The position numbers were made by a program, and so were the translations under genes. A stretch of 64,000 nt of DNA. It comes from Mycetohabitans endofungorum. Its GTDB lineage: Bacteria > Pseudomonadota > Gammaproteobacteria > Burkholderiales > Burkholderiaceae. The stretch lies in contig NZ_PRDW01000005.1 in the NCBI RefSeq assembly GCF_002927045.1, positions 1 to 64,000 on the forward strand. The letters run 5' to 3'. Within the stretch, counting starts at the first letter, position 1. Each line of letters starts with the position of its first letter. Below are positions 17,773 through 26,519 of the stretch, one piece after another. The notes beneath the pieces are model-generated. The model did no database searches, was not told where the DNA came from, and saw only the letters and a program-made list of their open reading frames with translations.

Positions 17773-18723
17773 TCATGTTGCTCGTGTTATAGCGGTGATC
17801 AGCCCTAAAACGGCTTCCGAATGTAGTTCACTATGGTCTGCATCCACCACATGAAGCTGGGTATTGGCCAATGCGTTCTTTATCTTAGCGTTGTTTACAC
17901 CCATTTTTTTGCCGCAATTTTTAAACGACCTAACACAGTCCACGCCGCCTATAGGAGCAGTGGTATCTTTGCCGCCCGAAATATGAATATAATGCTCTAC
18001 CTTTTCTCTGAGCTTTTCTTCCAAAGGCAAATGATCACGCCGTATAGGTGTACCTAAAGTGACCAATTGTTTAATATTACCTTGCGTTTGTTTAATCGCT
18101 TCAAAAGCGACATTGCCGCCATGGCTATGCGCAATCACATTGGTAATGATGCCGGCCCGTGTGTTTTCATCAATTTTTTTCGCAAGGGTTTGCCCCGCCT
18201 CAATACGAGCGAGTTTATGATTTTTGCCACTCCATTGCAATGCTGTCACCTTCCCACCAAAGTTTTTTCGGACAATATCGGCGTGCTTTCCGTCCGGTCG
18301 GGTCCAGCCTACTTCAGCTGCTGTGCCGCTAAACGTGCCGTGAATCAAAATGGTTTCAATACCATTGTCAGGTTGCTCGGACGGCCCTATAAAATTAGGT
18401 GGACGATTGAGGTAGCGCCTTTTGCTAAAAATTCCTATTACCCCTTTGGTTAATTGCTTTTGAGTGGCTTCCGATACGGGTGCTTTTTTGTCTTTAGGTA
18501 TGCTTTTATCATGGCCAATTTCAAGGTTGGTGGTGTGAATTTCTTGTGATCCATTGTAAAGGCGTTTCGAAATTGCTTCTGCCCCCTTAAATGGCCTATC
18601 TGGGTCCATCTCAAGCCAGCTAACCAGTCTCACTGACGAATCCAGCTCATCCTGGCTGGAGGCAACCTGCGCTCGCCGAGCCTTTCTCTGTTGGTCGGAA
18701 TGAAATTTATAGGACCTTCTCAT
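17773..18723 (-). CDS. Alpha/beta-hydrolase (lipase/esterase-like), candidate eCIS effector
   Basis: 316 aa. About 120 residues of charged, probably flexible N-terminus (MRRSYKFHSDQQRKARRAQV...) precede a compact alpha/beta-hydrolase fold. The fold shows the oxyanion strand ILIHGTFSG (H128-G129), the nucleophile elbow NVIAHSHGGNVAF (S200 in A-H-S-H-G, with Ala in place of the first Gly as in many lipases), candidate acid D253 in GGKDTTAPIGG, and H297 in DADHSELH. There is no signal peptide. It follows the cap gene after 110 bp on the same strand, the position where PVC/Afp loci carry toxins. Lipase-type effectors are common in contractile systems, but the substrate is unknown. The basic N-terminus could be a loading signal; that is inference. 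Confidence 0.8.
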   Translation of the reverse strand: MRRSYKFHSDQQRKARRAQVASSQDELDSSVRLVSWLEMDPDRPFKGAEAISKRLYNGSQEIHTTNLEIGHDKSIPKDKKAPVSEATQKQLTKGVIGIFSKRRYLNRPPNFIGPSEQPDNGIETILIHGTFSGTAAEVGWTRPDGKHADIVRKNFGGKVTALQWSGKNHKLARIEAGQTLAKKIDENTRAGIITNVIAHSHGGNVAFEAIKQTQGNIKQLVTLGTPIRRDHLPLEEKLREKVEHYIHISGGKDTTAPIGGVDCVRSFKNCGKKMGVNNAKIKNALANTQLHVVDADHSELHSEAVLGLITAITRAT

Positions 18724-18833
18724 AGCTCACCTCATTGACAAGATGTAACTTCATAGTTTCCCAGTAGTCGGATGGCAATCATTTCAGCCGGACCATAGCA
18801 GCTTTTCCGGCGCAAAAAATAATTACCGGCTTA

Positions 18834-19760
18834 TTAACCAGCATCCTTGCTCGCTTTCACTTCAGTCAGTCCGTCGATGTTCACCGACACCTGCACGCCG
18901 ATCTTGCTCCACTCGCCTGCATTCTCGTTAATCACCCGGGACAGCACCTCGTGCGTCTTCTCATCAAGCAGCCCGCTCACATGAGCCGTCGGCGGTTCGT
19001 TAGGATTTGTGTACTCGCAGGTCACCGCCAGACGCGCCAGTTGCACACGCGCTGATTGCACTTGTTCCACATCTAGTAATGCCAGTACTTTGTCCACCAG
19101 CGCGCGCTTGAACGGCAACGACTTGTCGTAGTCCTCCCACGATCCGGGAATCGCCTGGTCAAGCATCGGTTTCAATACCGGTGGCGTCTTCTCCGTCTGA
19201 TCCCGCCCCAGCTCGATCGGAATGGTCACTTGGAAATTCAGACACAGGCGTGGCCGATCGCCCAACGATTGCCAGAAATTACCCAGGCTGGACAAATGTT
19301 CTGATGGCGCAATGACTCGCGAGAATAACGGCAAGTTCAGCTCCCTGAGACTCGTATCCAACTCAGCGTTAAGCAGCGCGTTGAGCACCGCGTTCATCAC
19401 CATCATCGGTTGGCTATCCGGCCCCATCCCCGCTTTCTTCGGCTGCTCCCAGTACGTAACGAGGTAACAACAACGCGCGTTCACCTGTCGGGGGTCAAAT
19501 GTTCCCGTCTGCGCCCGATACGGGCGGGGTTGCGCATGGCGCAACTCCAGATCCTCCTGAATATCGTAGAGGAACACACAGACTGTGGGATTATCCGGCA
19601 GGCAGGTTTTGTCCGGGATATCAAAACGAATATTGATTAAATTTGCACTGATCTCATCCAGGTGTTTTTTCAGTGCAGCTTGAATCGTCCTATTCAAAGC
19701 AATGATTGCCTGGCCCCGTTCTAAATCCTTGCGTACTTGCTGCTTAAGCTCGTCATCCAT
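18834..19760 (-). CDS. eCIS terminator/cap protein (Afp16/Pvc16-like, DUF4255)
   Basis: 308 aa. The N-terminal about 185 residues match the DUF4255 pattern: an initial helix (IIALNRTIQAALKKHL), NIRFDIPD, PTVCVFLYDIQEDLELRHAQ, CCYLVTYW, a helix rich in Leu/Asn (AVLNALLNAE), and a core ending LNFQVTIPIE. In Afp and PVC this protein closes the end of the tube-sheath distal to the baseplate and fixes particle length. It is the last structural gene of the operon, as in those systems, and follows the ATPase gene by 73 bp. The C-terminal 110 residues are less conserved. Confidence 0.87.
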   Translation of the reverse strand: MDDELKQQVRKDLERGQAIIALNRTIQAALKKHLDEISANLINIRFDIPDKTCLPDNPTVCVFLYDIQEDLELRHAQPRPYRAQTGTFDPRQVNARCCYLVTYWEQPKKAGMGPDSQPMMVMNAVLNALLNAELDTSLRELNLPLFSRVIAPSEHLSSLGNFWQSLGDRPRLCLNFQVTIPIELGRDQTEKTPPVLKPMLDQAIPGSWEDYDKSLPFKRALVDKVLALLDVEQVQSARVQLARLAVTCEYTNPNEPPTAHVSGLLDEKTHEVLSRVINENAGEWSKIGVQVSVNIDGLTEVKASKDAG

Positions 19761-19833
19761 GATTACTTCCGTTATTCAAAAGTGCGATTTCCCATCGCGC
19801 CCGCTTCACTTCAACGGCAGGCCCCTATGACGC

Positions 19834-22002
19834 TTAGATATGCGGCATGATGCGCCCGGTCTTACTCAATTCACGGCGTACCGCGCGCTCGATATCGGCC
19901 CGATTGACCGCTCGGCCCTGCTCGGCTGCGAGCCAGCTCGCGAGCAACGCGACGTTACGAATGCCCGCGCCGGTCAATTCCGTGACCGCCGCAAGCTGCG
20001 CAAAATCCACTTCCTCGTCCACTGCCACCTGCGCCGGCCAAATCGCATGCCACATTTTTTCTCGCAGACGAGCATCCGGTGCTTCAAAGCGCGTCATGAA
20101 AGTTAGCCGGCGCGTGAACGCGTCATCTAGATGCCCGCGGTTATTCGTCGTGAGCACCACCAGCCCCGGGTACTGCTCCAATCGTTGCAGCAGGTACGAC
20201 ACCTCGATATTCGCGTGCCGGTCCTGCGCGTCCTTGACCTCACTGCGCTTGCCAAAGAGCGCATCGGCCTCGTCGAACAGCAATACGCCCGTGTCGGCTA
20301 CCGCCAGATCAAAGATCCGCGACAGGTTCTTTTCCGTCTCACCAATATATTTGTTGACCACCGTCGACAGATCGACACGAATCAGCTCCACGCCCAATTC
20401 GCCGGCAAGCACTTCGGCAGCCATCGACTTGCCAGTACCCGACTCACCGTAGAACAGCGCGCTGATGCCCGTTGCGTTGCCGATCTTGCGCGCAAACCCG
20501 CGCGCGAGCACCGCGTCGCGCTGCCGGATCGCCGCAATAATCTCGTGCAGTTGCTCGGCCACATTTGGGCTAACAATCAAGTCATCGAACGTGCGCCGCG
20601 GTGACACGCGCTGCGCGAGCGAGCCAAAGTGTTGCTGGCCCCGCACGCGCAGCGCCTGATGCAGATCGGCTGGTGTGAGTGGCGTCTGCGCGTCGCGTAG
20701 CGCCCGATAGCCGTGCGCCTCCTTCAGTGTGGACTCGAGTGCATCCGGATTAACCCGCGTGTGCCGCAGCAACGCTGTCAGGTCCCACCCGTCGCCGGCC
20801 GGGCTCAAACTGGCTTGCAATAACCGCGTATCGTCCTCGCGGGCGCGCGGCGGCAGCGTCACGCGCACCCGCGGCAAAGTGGCAAACACGTCGCCCGCGT
20901 CCTGCTCAGAGCACAGCCCCACCACCGGCTGCCCATGTCGCGCCAGTCGGGGCGCCAGCGCGTTGAGCAATCGCCCGTGCCGCGCCACACCGTCAGTGAG
21001 CTGTTGCAGCACCAGCACGCTGCCGTGCAAGCGCGCTTCGCGCAGCGCCGCGAGCAGCAGCGGCCATGCTTCGTCCATCTCGTCTGGTAATGCCGCCAGG
21101 TTGACGACCAACGTCGGGCGGCCCGCGTCGCGAGCCAGCTGCGCGATGAACGCCAGGCAGCCGTCGGCTGGGTGCAACAGCAATAACGGGGCACGGCCCG
21201 GTTCAGCCCCGAAACAGCACGCCGCAATCTGCTGCGCGCAGGCGGCCCACGGGCCGTCACGCAGTATGTCACCGGCGCGAGAAGCGGAGCACCACTGCGC
21301 CACCTGCGTGAGCGCCGTGGGCAGCGATGTCGCATCTGCTCCGCTTAAGTAGCGATAGACGGTCTCGTCCACGCGCAGGTACGCAGCGTCGTCGCGCGTG
21401 CTCGCGCGGCCGTTGCGCTCCGCCAAGTAGACAAGGCCGTGGCGCACCAAAGCCCCAGCGTCTGTGCCAAGCAGGTGGCGGTGCGCGATGCGCTGCACGG
21501 GCGTCGCACTAAAGAGCGTCAACGCAAACTCCACACCGGGCCAACTCGCGCCTTCATCCCCCTGCAAATAAGCGATCAGCGCCCGATAACGCGGCTCGAA
21601 AAGTGGCAGCGCACACAACACCAGAACCTGCGTCTCAAACAAGGTAAGCCCGAATCGCTCGATCACCTCGGCCAGTCGCCCGTGTGCAGTGGGCGCGTGC
21701 AGCGTTGTCCACGGCGCAGTATCGTCGCTGCTCCAATGCGGCATGCCGCGTGGGTGTGTGCAGCTGGCTTCGAGCGCCTCCACCGGCTGGAGCAACCCGG
21801 CGAGATTGAGCCGGTCGTCCTCGTGTTGCTGCTGCCAGATGAGCAATTGCTGCAGCACTTGGTCGACATATTCAAGCCACGGCCCCAGCGTCTCGAACGC
21901 TGCGCTCACGCGCGCCGTCTCGCCTTGCGCCCCGGCCGACTCGGCTGCCGGGTGCGGCTCCGCGTCTGGCGCGGGCACATCGAGTGAGGGGAAAAGTTTC
22001 AT
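19834..22002 (-). CDS. eCIS AAA+ ATPase (Afp15/Pvc15-like)
   Basis: 722 aa from the ATG at 22002, which overlaps the upstream stop as ATGA. The frame stays open further upstream, but that part is out-of-frame overlap with the tape-measure gene. The N-terminal half is a degenerate ATPase-like domain (LLLLHPADGCLAFIAQLA). The C-terminal half is a classical AAA+ module: Walker A GESGTGKS near residue 520, Walker B VLLFDEADALFGKR near 576, sensor 1 VVLTTNNRG, and arginine finger region DDAFTRRLTFMTRF. This is the architecture of the ATPase found in nearly all eCIS loci, needed for assembly of PVC particles in published systems. It acts in the cytoplasm of the producer. Confidence 0.93.
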   Translation of the reverse strand: MKLFPSLDVPAPDAEPHPAAESAGAQGETARVSAAFETLGPWLEYVDQVLQQLLIWQQQHEDDRLNLAGLLQPVEALEASCTHPRGMPHWSSDDTAPWTTLHAPTAHGRLAEVIERFGLTLFETQVLVLCALPLFEPRYRALIAYLQGDEGASWPGVEFALTLFSATPVQRIAHRHLLGTDAGALVRHGLVYLAERNGRASTRDDAAYLRVDETVYRYLSGADATSLPTALTQVAQWCSASRAGDILRDGPWAACAQQIAACCFGAEPGRAPLLLLHPADGCLAFIAQLARDAGRPTLVVNLAALPDEMDEAWPLLLAALREARLHGSVLVLQQLTDGVARHGRLLNALAPRLARHGQPVVGLCSEQDAGDVFATLPRVRVTLPPRAREDDTRLLQASLSPAGDGWDLTALLRHTRVNPDALESTLKEAHGYRALRDAQTPLTPADLHQALRVRGQQHFGSLAQRVSPRRTFDDLIVSPNVAEQLHEIIAAIRQRDAVLARGFARKIGNATGISALFYGESGTGKSMAAEVLAGELGVELIRVDLSTVVNKYIGETEKNLSRIFDLAVADTGVLLFDEADALFGKRSEVKDAQDRHANIEVSYLLQRLEQYPGLVVLTTNNRGHLDDAFTRRLTFMTRFEAPDARLREKMWHAIWPAQVAVDEEVDFAQLAAVTELTGAGIRNVALLASWLAAEQGRAVNRADIERAVRRELSKTGRIMPHI

Positions 22003-24029
22003 ACGATCCAGTCCACGCTCAGTGGGCGTGATAGCCACGGCAGCGCCACCTGCGTCAGCGGCCATGGCACTTCGTTCAGTAAAATATCGATTGCCTCGCG
22101 CGCCACGCTCAGCATCAATGCGCCGTCGGTCTCGTGTAATGTGCCGGGGCGTTGCAGGAACAGTGCGCGCAGCTCGCCGATCGAGCAGCGGCTCAGGCGC
22201 GGCAAACTGCCTAGTGCACCCGCCAGCCACCCGTCCAGCGTCTCGCGCAACTGCGCTGTCAGCGGCTCGGGCTCCAGCGGCCCATCGTCCGACACGCCGC
22301 ATAGCATGCGCGTGAGCGGCGTCCGCCATTCGGCACACACGGGCTCGCTCCATGCGAGCCAGTCCAGGCACGCGAGCGCCTGCTGCCTTGCCGCGTTATC
22401 CTTGAATCGGCCCGTATCGTCGGTCAACGTCAGCGTCCGAAACAGCCTTGGTAGCGTCGGCCATAGCAGCACTAAGCCGGCATTGGCAACCGGCAACGGC
22501 AGCGCTTCAACCAGCGAACGGCCCGTGTCCCTCGGCGCCTGTGTTCGGACACGCGGCTTAGGCGCGGCCGCCTCGCCATAGCGCGCCACGTCAGAGGCGG
22601 CCTGCGCGCTTGGCAGCGCTGATGTATTCTGACCCGCCACCGTCGAACGCCTGTGCCCCACACCGGTCACCTCAAACAAACGGGCGCGCCAGCTATGCGT
22701 TGCATCATCCGTGGCCACGGGCTCACCGAGTCCGTGCGCCAGCGCCTGCAGCGCGGCCTGCACCGGCTCAGTCGGTGTCCCGCTCAGCAGCGCGTGCGCG
22801 TGCTGCACTAGCGCCTCGCCCAGCCGGGTCGGGATCATGGCTGGTGTGGGCTGCGTCGCGCCGAGCACTACCCGCCACAGTGCCAGGCCCACCGGGTCGG
22901 GTGCGGCCATTCCGGTAGCCGGCTGCGCCGCGTCGACAGGCGCCGCAACGGGCCAGCTGCGCACCCACGGCAGCGCTCGCAGGATCACCGCCAGGCCCGC
23001 CTCAACGCGCGTGGTGCTCAGCCATACCGGCCCGCCCATCCCGGGCGAGTGTCCAGTCGCCAGCCACGCTGCCAGCGCATCGCACGTGGGCGGCGCAAAC
23101 GTGGCCAGCAACCGCTGCAGCCCACGCGGATGCACGCATGCAGTCGCCAGCGCGGCCCGGATTGCATCAGGCTGCGGCTGCATCAGCTGTGCACGCAGCC
23201 ACGCGTCCGGCGTACAAGGCGGCATCCAGGCCACCGGCGCGTGCCAGACGCCAGTGTGCAGATACGCAAACAGCGCCGGCAGGCCAACCGCGTCGGGTGC
23301 CGGGGCCGGTGTCGAGGCAGTCGTCGTTGGCGCCGTAGCGCTGCCAGCCGTCGCCGCCTCTCGCCCGTGCAGCATCTGCCCCGTCTCGGTGCGCGTTTCT
23401 CGCTCATACATCCGCACTCCGGCGCGCGTTCCCAGCGTCATCCATCCGTCGTTCGCCATCACGTCCTCCCACGCAGCCAAACGCGCTTCGCCAATCTGCG
23501 ACGGCGACACCCGCCTCGCCTCCCTTTGCCATCGCCGCCACCGCTCGCTCAGCTGCTGCACGATTTGTTCATCGTGTTCCGTTTCAGCCAAACTTGCTCC
23601 GTCAATCTGCAACGGCGACGCCCGCCCCGCCTCCCTTTGCCATCGCTGCAACCGCTCAGTCAGCTGCTGCACGATTTGTTCATCGCTTTCCGTTTCAGCC
23701 AAACTTGCTCCGTCAATCTGCAACGGCGACGCCCACCTCGCTTCCATTTGCCATCGCTGCAACCGCTCGCTCAGCTGCTGCATGATCCGCGCTTCAAGTT
23801 CTGTTTCCAGTCGGCTCAATCTCACGTCGCCCACATCCAGCACCAACCGTTCGATCATCTCGTTCCCTGCGCCTGTCTGCGCTTGCAGCGCCGACAGGCG
23901 CGACTTCAGGTGCGTGTGGCACCATGCACTGCAGCGTTGCTGCACCCGTGGTGCATCGCGTCCGTTCACGCGCAGCACGAAGTGCAGCGTGTCGATGCTG
24001 ACGCCATGAAAATCACTCAATCCGTCCAT
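21999..24029 (-). CDS. eCIS tape-measure protein (Afp14/Pvc14-like)
   Basis: 676 aa. The N-terminus (IDTLHFVLRVNGRDAP... IERLVLDVGDVRL) follows the conserved opening of contractile injection system tape-measure proteins, which sets a beta-alpha unit ending in ...LDLG. Three tandem 37-aa amphipathic repeats follow (QQLSERLQRWQ...LQIDGASLAETE), then a long Ala/Pro/Leu-rich helical region. The C-terminal block (LLWPTLPRLFRTLTLTDD.GRF, ALACLDWLAW) recurs in this family. It should span the tube lumen and set tube length. The 3' end overlaps the ATPase start by ATGA. Repeat number could directly alter particle length (inference). Confidence 0.82.
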   Translation of the reverse strand: MDGLSDFHGVSIDTLHFVLRVNGRDAPRVQQRCSAWCHTHLKSRLSALQAQTGAGNEMIERLVLDVGDVRLSRLETELEARIMQQLSERLQRWQMEARWASPLQIDGASLAETESDEQIVQQLTERLQRWQREAGRASPLQIDGASLAETEHDEQIVQQLSERWRRWQREARRVSPSQIGEARLAAWEDVMANDGWMTLGTRAGVRMYERETRTETGQMLHGREAATAGSATAPTTTASTPAPAPDAVGLPALFAYLHTGVWHAPVAWMPPCTPDAWLRAQLMQPQPDAIRAALATACVHPRGLQRLLATFAPPTCDALAAWLATGHSPGMGGPVWLSTTRVEAGLAVILRALPWVRSWPVAAPVDAAQPATGMAAPDPVGLALWRVVLGATQPTPAMIPTRLGEALVQHAHALLSGTPTEPVQAALQALAHGLGEPVATDDATHSWRARLFEVTGVGHRRSTVAGQNTSALPSAQAASDVARYGEAAAPKPRVRTQAPRDTGRSLVEALPLPVANAGLVLLWPTLPRLFRTLTLTDDTGRFKDNAARQQALACLDWLAWSEPVCAEWRTPLTRMLCGVSDDGPLEPEPLTAQLRETLDGWLAGALGSLPRLSRCSIGELRALFLQRPGTLHETDGALMLSVAREAIDILLNEVPWPLTQVALPWLSRPLSVDWIV
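23490..23790 (-). repeat. Three tandem 111-bp repeats in the tape-measure gene
   Basis: The blocks cagctgctgcacgatttg, ttccgtttcagccaaacttg and ctccgtcaatctgcaacggc recur with a 111-bp period. Each unit encodes 37 residues: QQL(S/T)ER.(Q/R)RWQ(R/M)EA...SP(L/S)QI(D/G)(G/E)A(S/R)LA. The first two copies are nearly identical; the third, nearest the C-terminus, has diverged. The period is a multiple of three, so copy-number change keeps the frame. Confidence 0.85.
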
Positions 24030-24065
24030 ACGTCCTCCGTGACATGCCCTAAACGATTTGCTCGC

Positions 24066-24790
24066 TTAATGCCGGGTGCAGCGCTCCTTAGACCACGATG
24101 CCGCTACCTCATCGTTCATTGCACTCCGTTGCCGATCGCACCGGTTGCGAATACGGCAGTGGCGCGCGTGCTTCTCGTGCGCTCCGCCTCCCGTCACGCA
24201 TGCCTGTGCCGCGCTCGCATCAACCCTCTCTCGGTCATCGCGCAATCTATTCCACCCGGCAACTTGTCCGACGTACTCGTCAATAACGCTTATTCTTGGC
24301 TGTGCATACAACGCCGCCACTATTCCGCTCACGCCAATACTTGGCATTTGCGTTTCCATTGGTAAACCGAACTGATCCGGATCAAGAATGCACTGGTACG
24401 CAGCACGTATCGCTTCGAGCCGTTGTCGCATATCACGAAAGCGCGGGGCGAAACGCTCGTTGTATGGTCGCCGACCGATGTGCCCTTGTAATCAAATGTC
24501 TGACACTGCTGCAAGCCTCCCTTCCGAGCTTGCGAACATGTCTGTTGAGCACGGGGGCACCACTGCTTCCGTAGCACACTTGCACCGACTCGTCGATCAG
24601 GCGGCCGCGGCCAATCCCCACCTCTTCTACGCTTATCCAACCATGCAATGAAACTCCGACGGCTTTATGAGCAGGCACAATGCGATAACCTCACGAAAGG
24701 TCGGAGATGCCAAGCGCACATGCAACTCTGGCCGCTGGCCAAAATAAAAGCACGGGGTATGGCCTGCACGATGTACGTCTAGCGGCTTCC
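24066..24790 (-). pseudogene. Decayed gene of unknown identity between fibre and tape measure
   Basis: No single open frame spans this interval, yet three minus-strand frames look coding in succession. These are RPSGKPLDVHRAGHTPCFYF and RPELHVRLASPTFREVIALC (about 24790-24655), then WISVEEVGIGRGRLIDESVQ and VCYGSSGAPVLN (about 24640-24530), then GHIGRRPYNERFAPRFRDMR and LEAIRAAYQCILDP (about 24460-24370, continuing to 24066). GSSGAPV faintly resembles a serine-protease nucleophile motif, but that is not enough to name it. The likely story is an accessory gene of the eCIS operon destroyed by frameshifts. Identity remains unknown. Confidence 0.45.
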
Positions 24791-24799
24791 CACTGGGCC

Positions 24800-26434
24800 T
24801 TATCCCTGTGCGAGAAACACCTGGCAGCGCATACCGTCGGTGTCCGTGTACTCCGCGATCTTATAAGGTCCATCGGGCAAGTCCAGGGTCCACCACTCCG
24901 TGTCGAAGCTACCTGGCCAGCCGGAACCGGGCTTACCTGGCCAGCCGGGACCGGGCTGGTTAGCATCAGGTGAAATACCAACATGCTTTGAAGAAACCTC
25001 AAACGTGAGCCGTGACGATCTCCCTCCTCGGTCGTTCGGGTCGTCCTCTGTGCTTATTACGACAGGCACGAGCGAACCCAGGGACCAGGACAGCTCTGGC
25101 TTGGCTTGTAAATTTCTTGTTACCAACTCGAACTTGCCTGTCGTTGTGCTGAAGTCGTCTTGGGCTGGACGTGCCACATAAAATTTCCTGGGTATTTTGC
25201 GTGCGGTTATGGTGACTTTGGTTCCGCTTTCGTCCGTGCTGTACTCGAAACTGACGAAAGTGCCATTATCGTCTCCCAGCAAATCGACCTTGCGTGCGCC
25301 AAACATTCCCACCTGGACCTCAAACTGTACCGCACGCGACAAGAGATTAGGGTCTTGTGTCAACTCCTGCACCAAGACTGCAATGCGTCCAGCGCCCCTC
25401 AATGTTATGTCGCCGTCCCTGCTGAGTTGCGCAACTATCGACTTCCACTCATTGTCTGGCGTATTACCTTTGGTGAAACACAATTCACCGCCCCGGGACG
25501 GGCTCACTTGGGCCAGCTGTCTTAAGTTCACGGGCTGGGCCTTTGCAAATATAGACAGGCTGGTCTTCCTCACGTCCGGCTTCACCGTTTCGCAATACGC
25601 CGCTTTATGCCCTTCCCCATAGGCATCATTGAGCGCCTTGGCGATATCCTGTTCCAGTTTCGATTGGTTTGGGTTGCTGTTCTGCCTGGAACCGGTGCTC
25701 GTGCCGCTGACCGCCTTATCTAGCGCACCGCTGCCGGCCTGCACGGCCGCCTCCTTAAATTTGGTCAGCTGTATGTCGGTGAATTTCAGCTGCTTATCCT
25801 TGAACTCAAACCACCCCATATCGGCCTTAAGCTGCACCCCTTCCGTTGGATCGATATCCAGGCCCTTGTCTTGATTCACCTTGACCGACAACTGGTTTGT
25901 TGCATTGGGTTCAATCAGACTCAGTCCACCTTTTTCTGCAATATGGAGCTTGACCGGCTCATTTGCTTTCTCTACGATCAGACCCGCACCGAGCTTGACC
26001 ATCAGCCCTTCATCGGTCGGCTCAAGGCCGCCATCGGGCGCTGTCTTCACCGCCACGCCGCTCTCATCCACCCGAATCCCGAGCCCTGGCTTGACCATGA
26101 GCCCCTTGTCTTTCTCCAGCACTAGACCGCTTTGCTTGCCATCTACCGTCAACTCGAGCGCGTGAGTCACCTCGTTAAACTTCAGTCCGCCTGATTTATC
26201 CGCCGCAATATTCACCTGCAGCGGGTGATTAACATCCGGCACAGTTAACCCACTACCCGGCTGCGGAGGCTGCGTAAAATCGCCCTCGTTAAACCCCAAC
26301 GTTTTACGCCCCACGTCGGCCAGATCGATCAATTCGCTAAAGGTTGCCTGCGTCGGGATCTGCCCCGAACCAAAGCTTTTCTTTAACCCCTCTGCTTTCG
26401 ATTCCTTGCCGTTTTCGTTGTATTCGTCCGTCAT
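24800..26434 (-). CDS. eCIS tail-fibre protein with triple-beta-spiral shaft (Afp13/Pvc13-like)
   Basis: 544 aa from the ATG at 26434, preceded by ggatgg at 8 bases; an ATG at 26446 is the alternative. The N-terminus (QIPTQATFSELIDLADVGRK) is shared with the next gene and should anchor to the baseplate. Residues about 55-215 carry 15-residue shaft repeats of the adenovirus-fibre kind, such as KGLMVKPGLGIRVDESGVAV and GLMVKLGAGLIVE. The C-terminal half is a distinct head domain, ending after a duplicated Gly/Pro/Trp linker (GPGWPGKPGSGWPGS) in a compact tail (YTDTDGMRCQVFLAQG). Afp13-type fibres bind the target cell, so this gene is the likely host-range determinant. Confidence 0.83.
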   Translation of the reverse strand: MTDEYNENGKESKAEGLKKSFGSGQIPTQATFSELIDLADVGRKTLGFNEGDFTQPPQPGSGLTVPDVNHPLQVNIAADKSGGLKFNEVTHALELTVDGKQSGLVLEKDKGLMVKPGLGIRVDESGVAVKTAPDGGLEPTDEGLMVKLGAGLIVEKANEPVKLHIAEKGGLSLIEPNATNQLSVKVNQDKGLDIDPTEGVQLKADMGWFEFKDKQLKFTDIQLTKFKEAAVQAGSGALDKAVSGTSTGSRQNSNPNQSKLEQDIAKALNDAYGEGHKAAYCETVKPDVRKTSLSIFAKAQPVNLRQLAQVSPSRGGELCFTKGNTPDNEWKSIVAQLSRDGDITLRGAGRIAVLVQELTQDPNLLSRAVQFEVQVGMFGARKVDLLGDDNGTFVSFEYSTDESGTKVTITARKIPRKFYVARPAQDDFSTTTGKFELVTRNLQAKPELSWSLGSLVPVVISTEDDPNDRGGRSSRLTFEVSSKHVGISPDANQPGPGWPGKPGSGWPGSFDTEWWTLDLPDGPYKIAEYTDTDGMRCQVFLAQG

Positions 26435-26519
26435 GGTTAATTCCATCCCTAATTCAGCGCATGCGAGTCACGCGATCAAGCAACGACACACATGATTCTG
26501 TTCCTGTCTGTCGATGTGC

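Noticed and set aside
22711..24365. Plus-strand open frames of over 430 codons opposite the tape-measure gene
   Set aside because: Ser/Arg/Cys-rich low-complexity translation; antisense shadow of a GC-rich repetitive gene.
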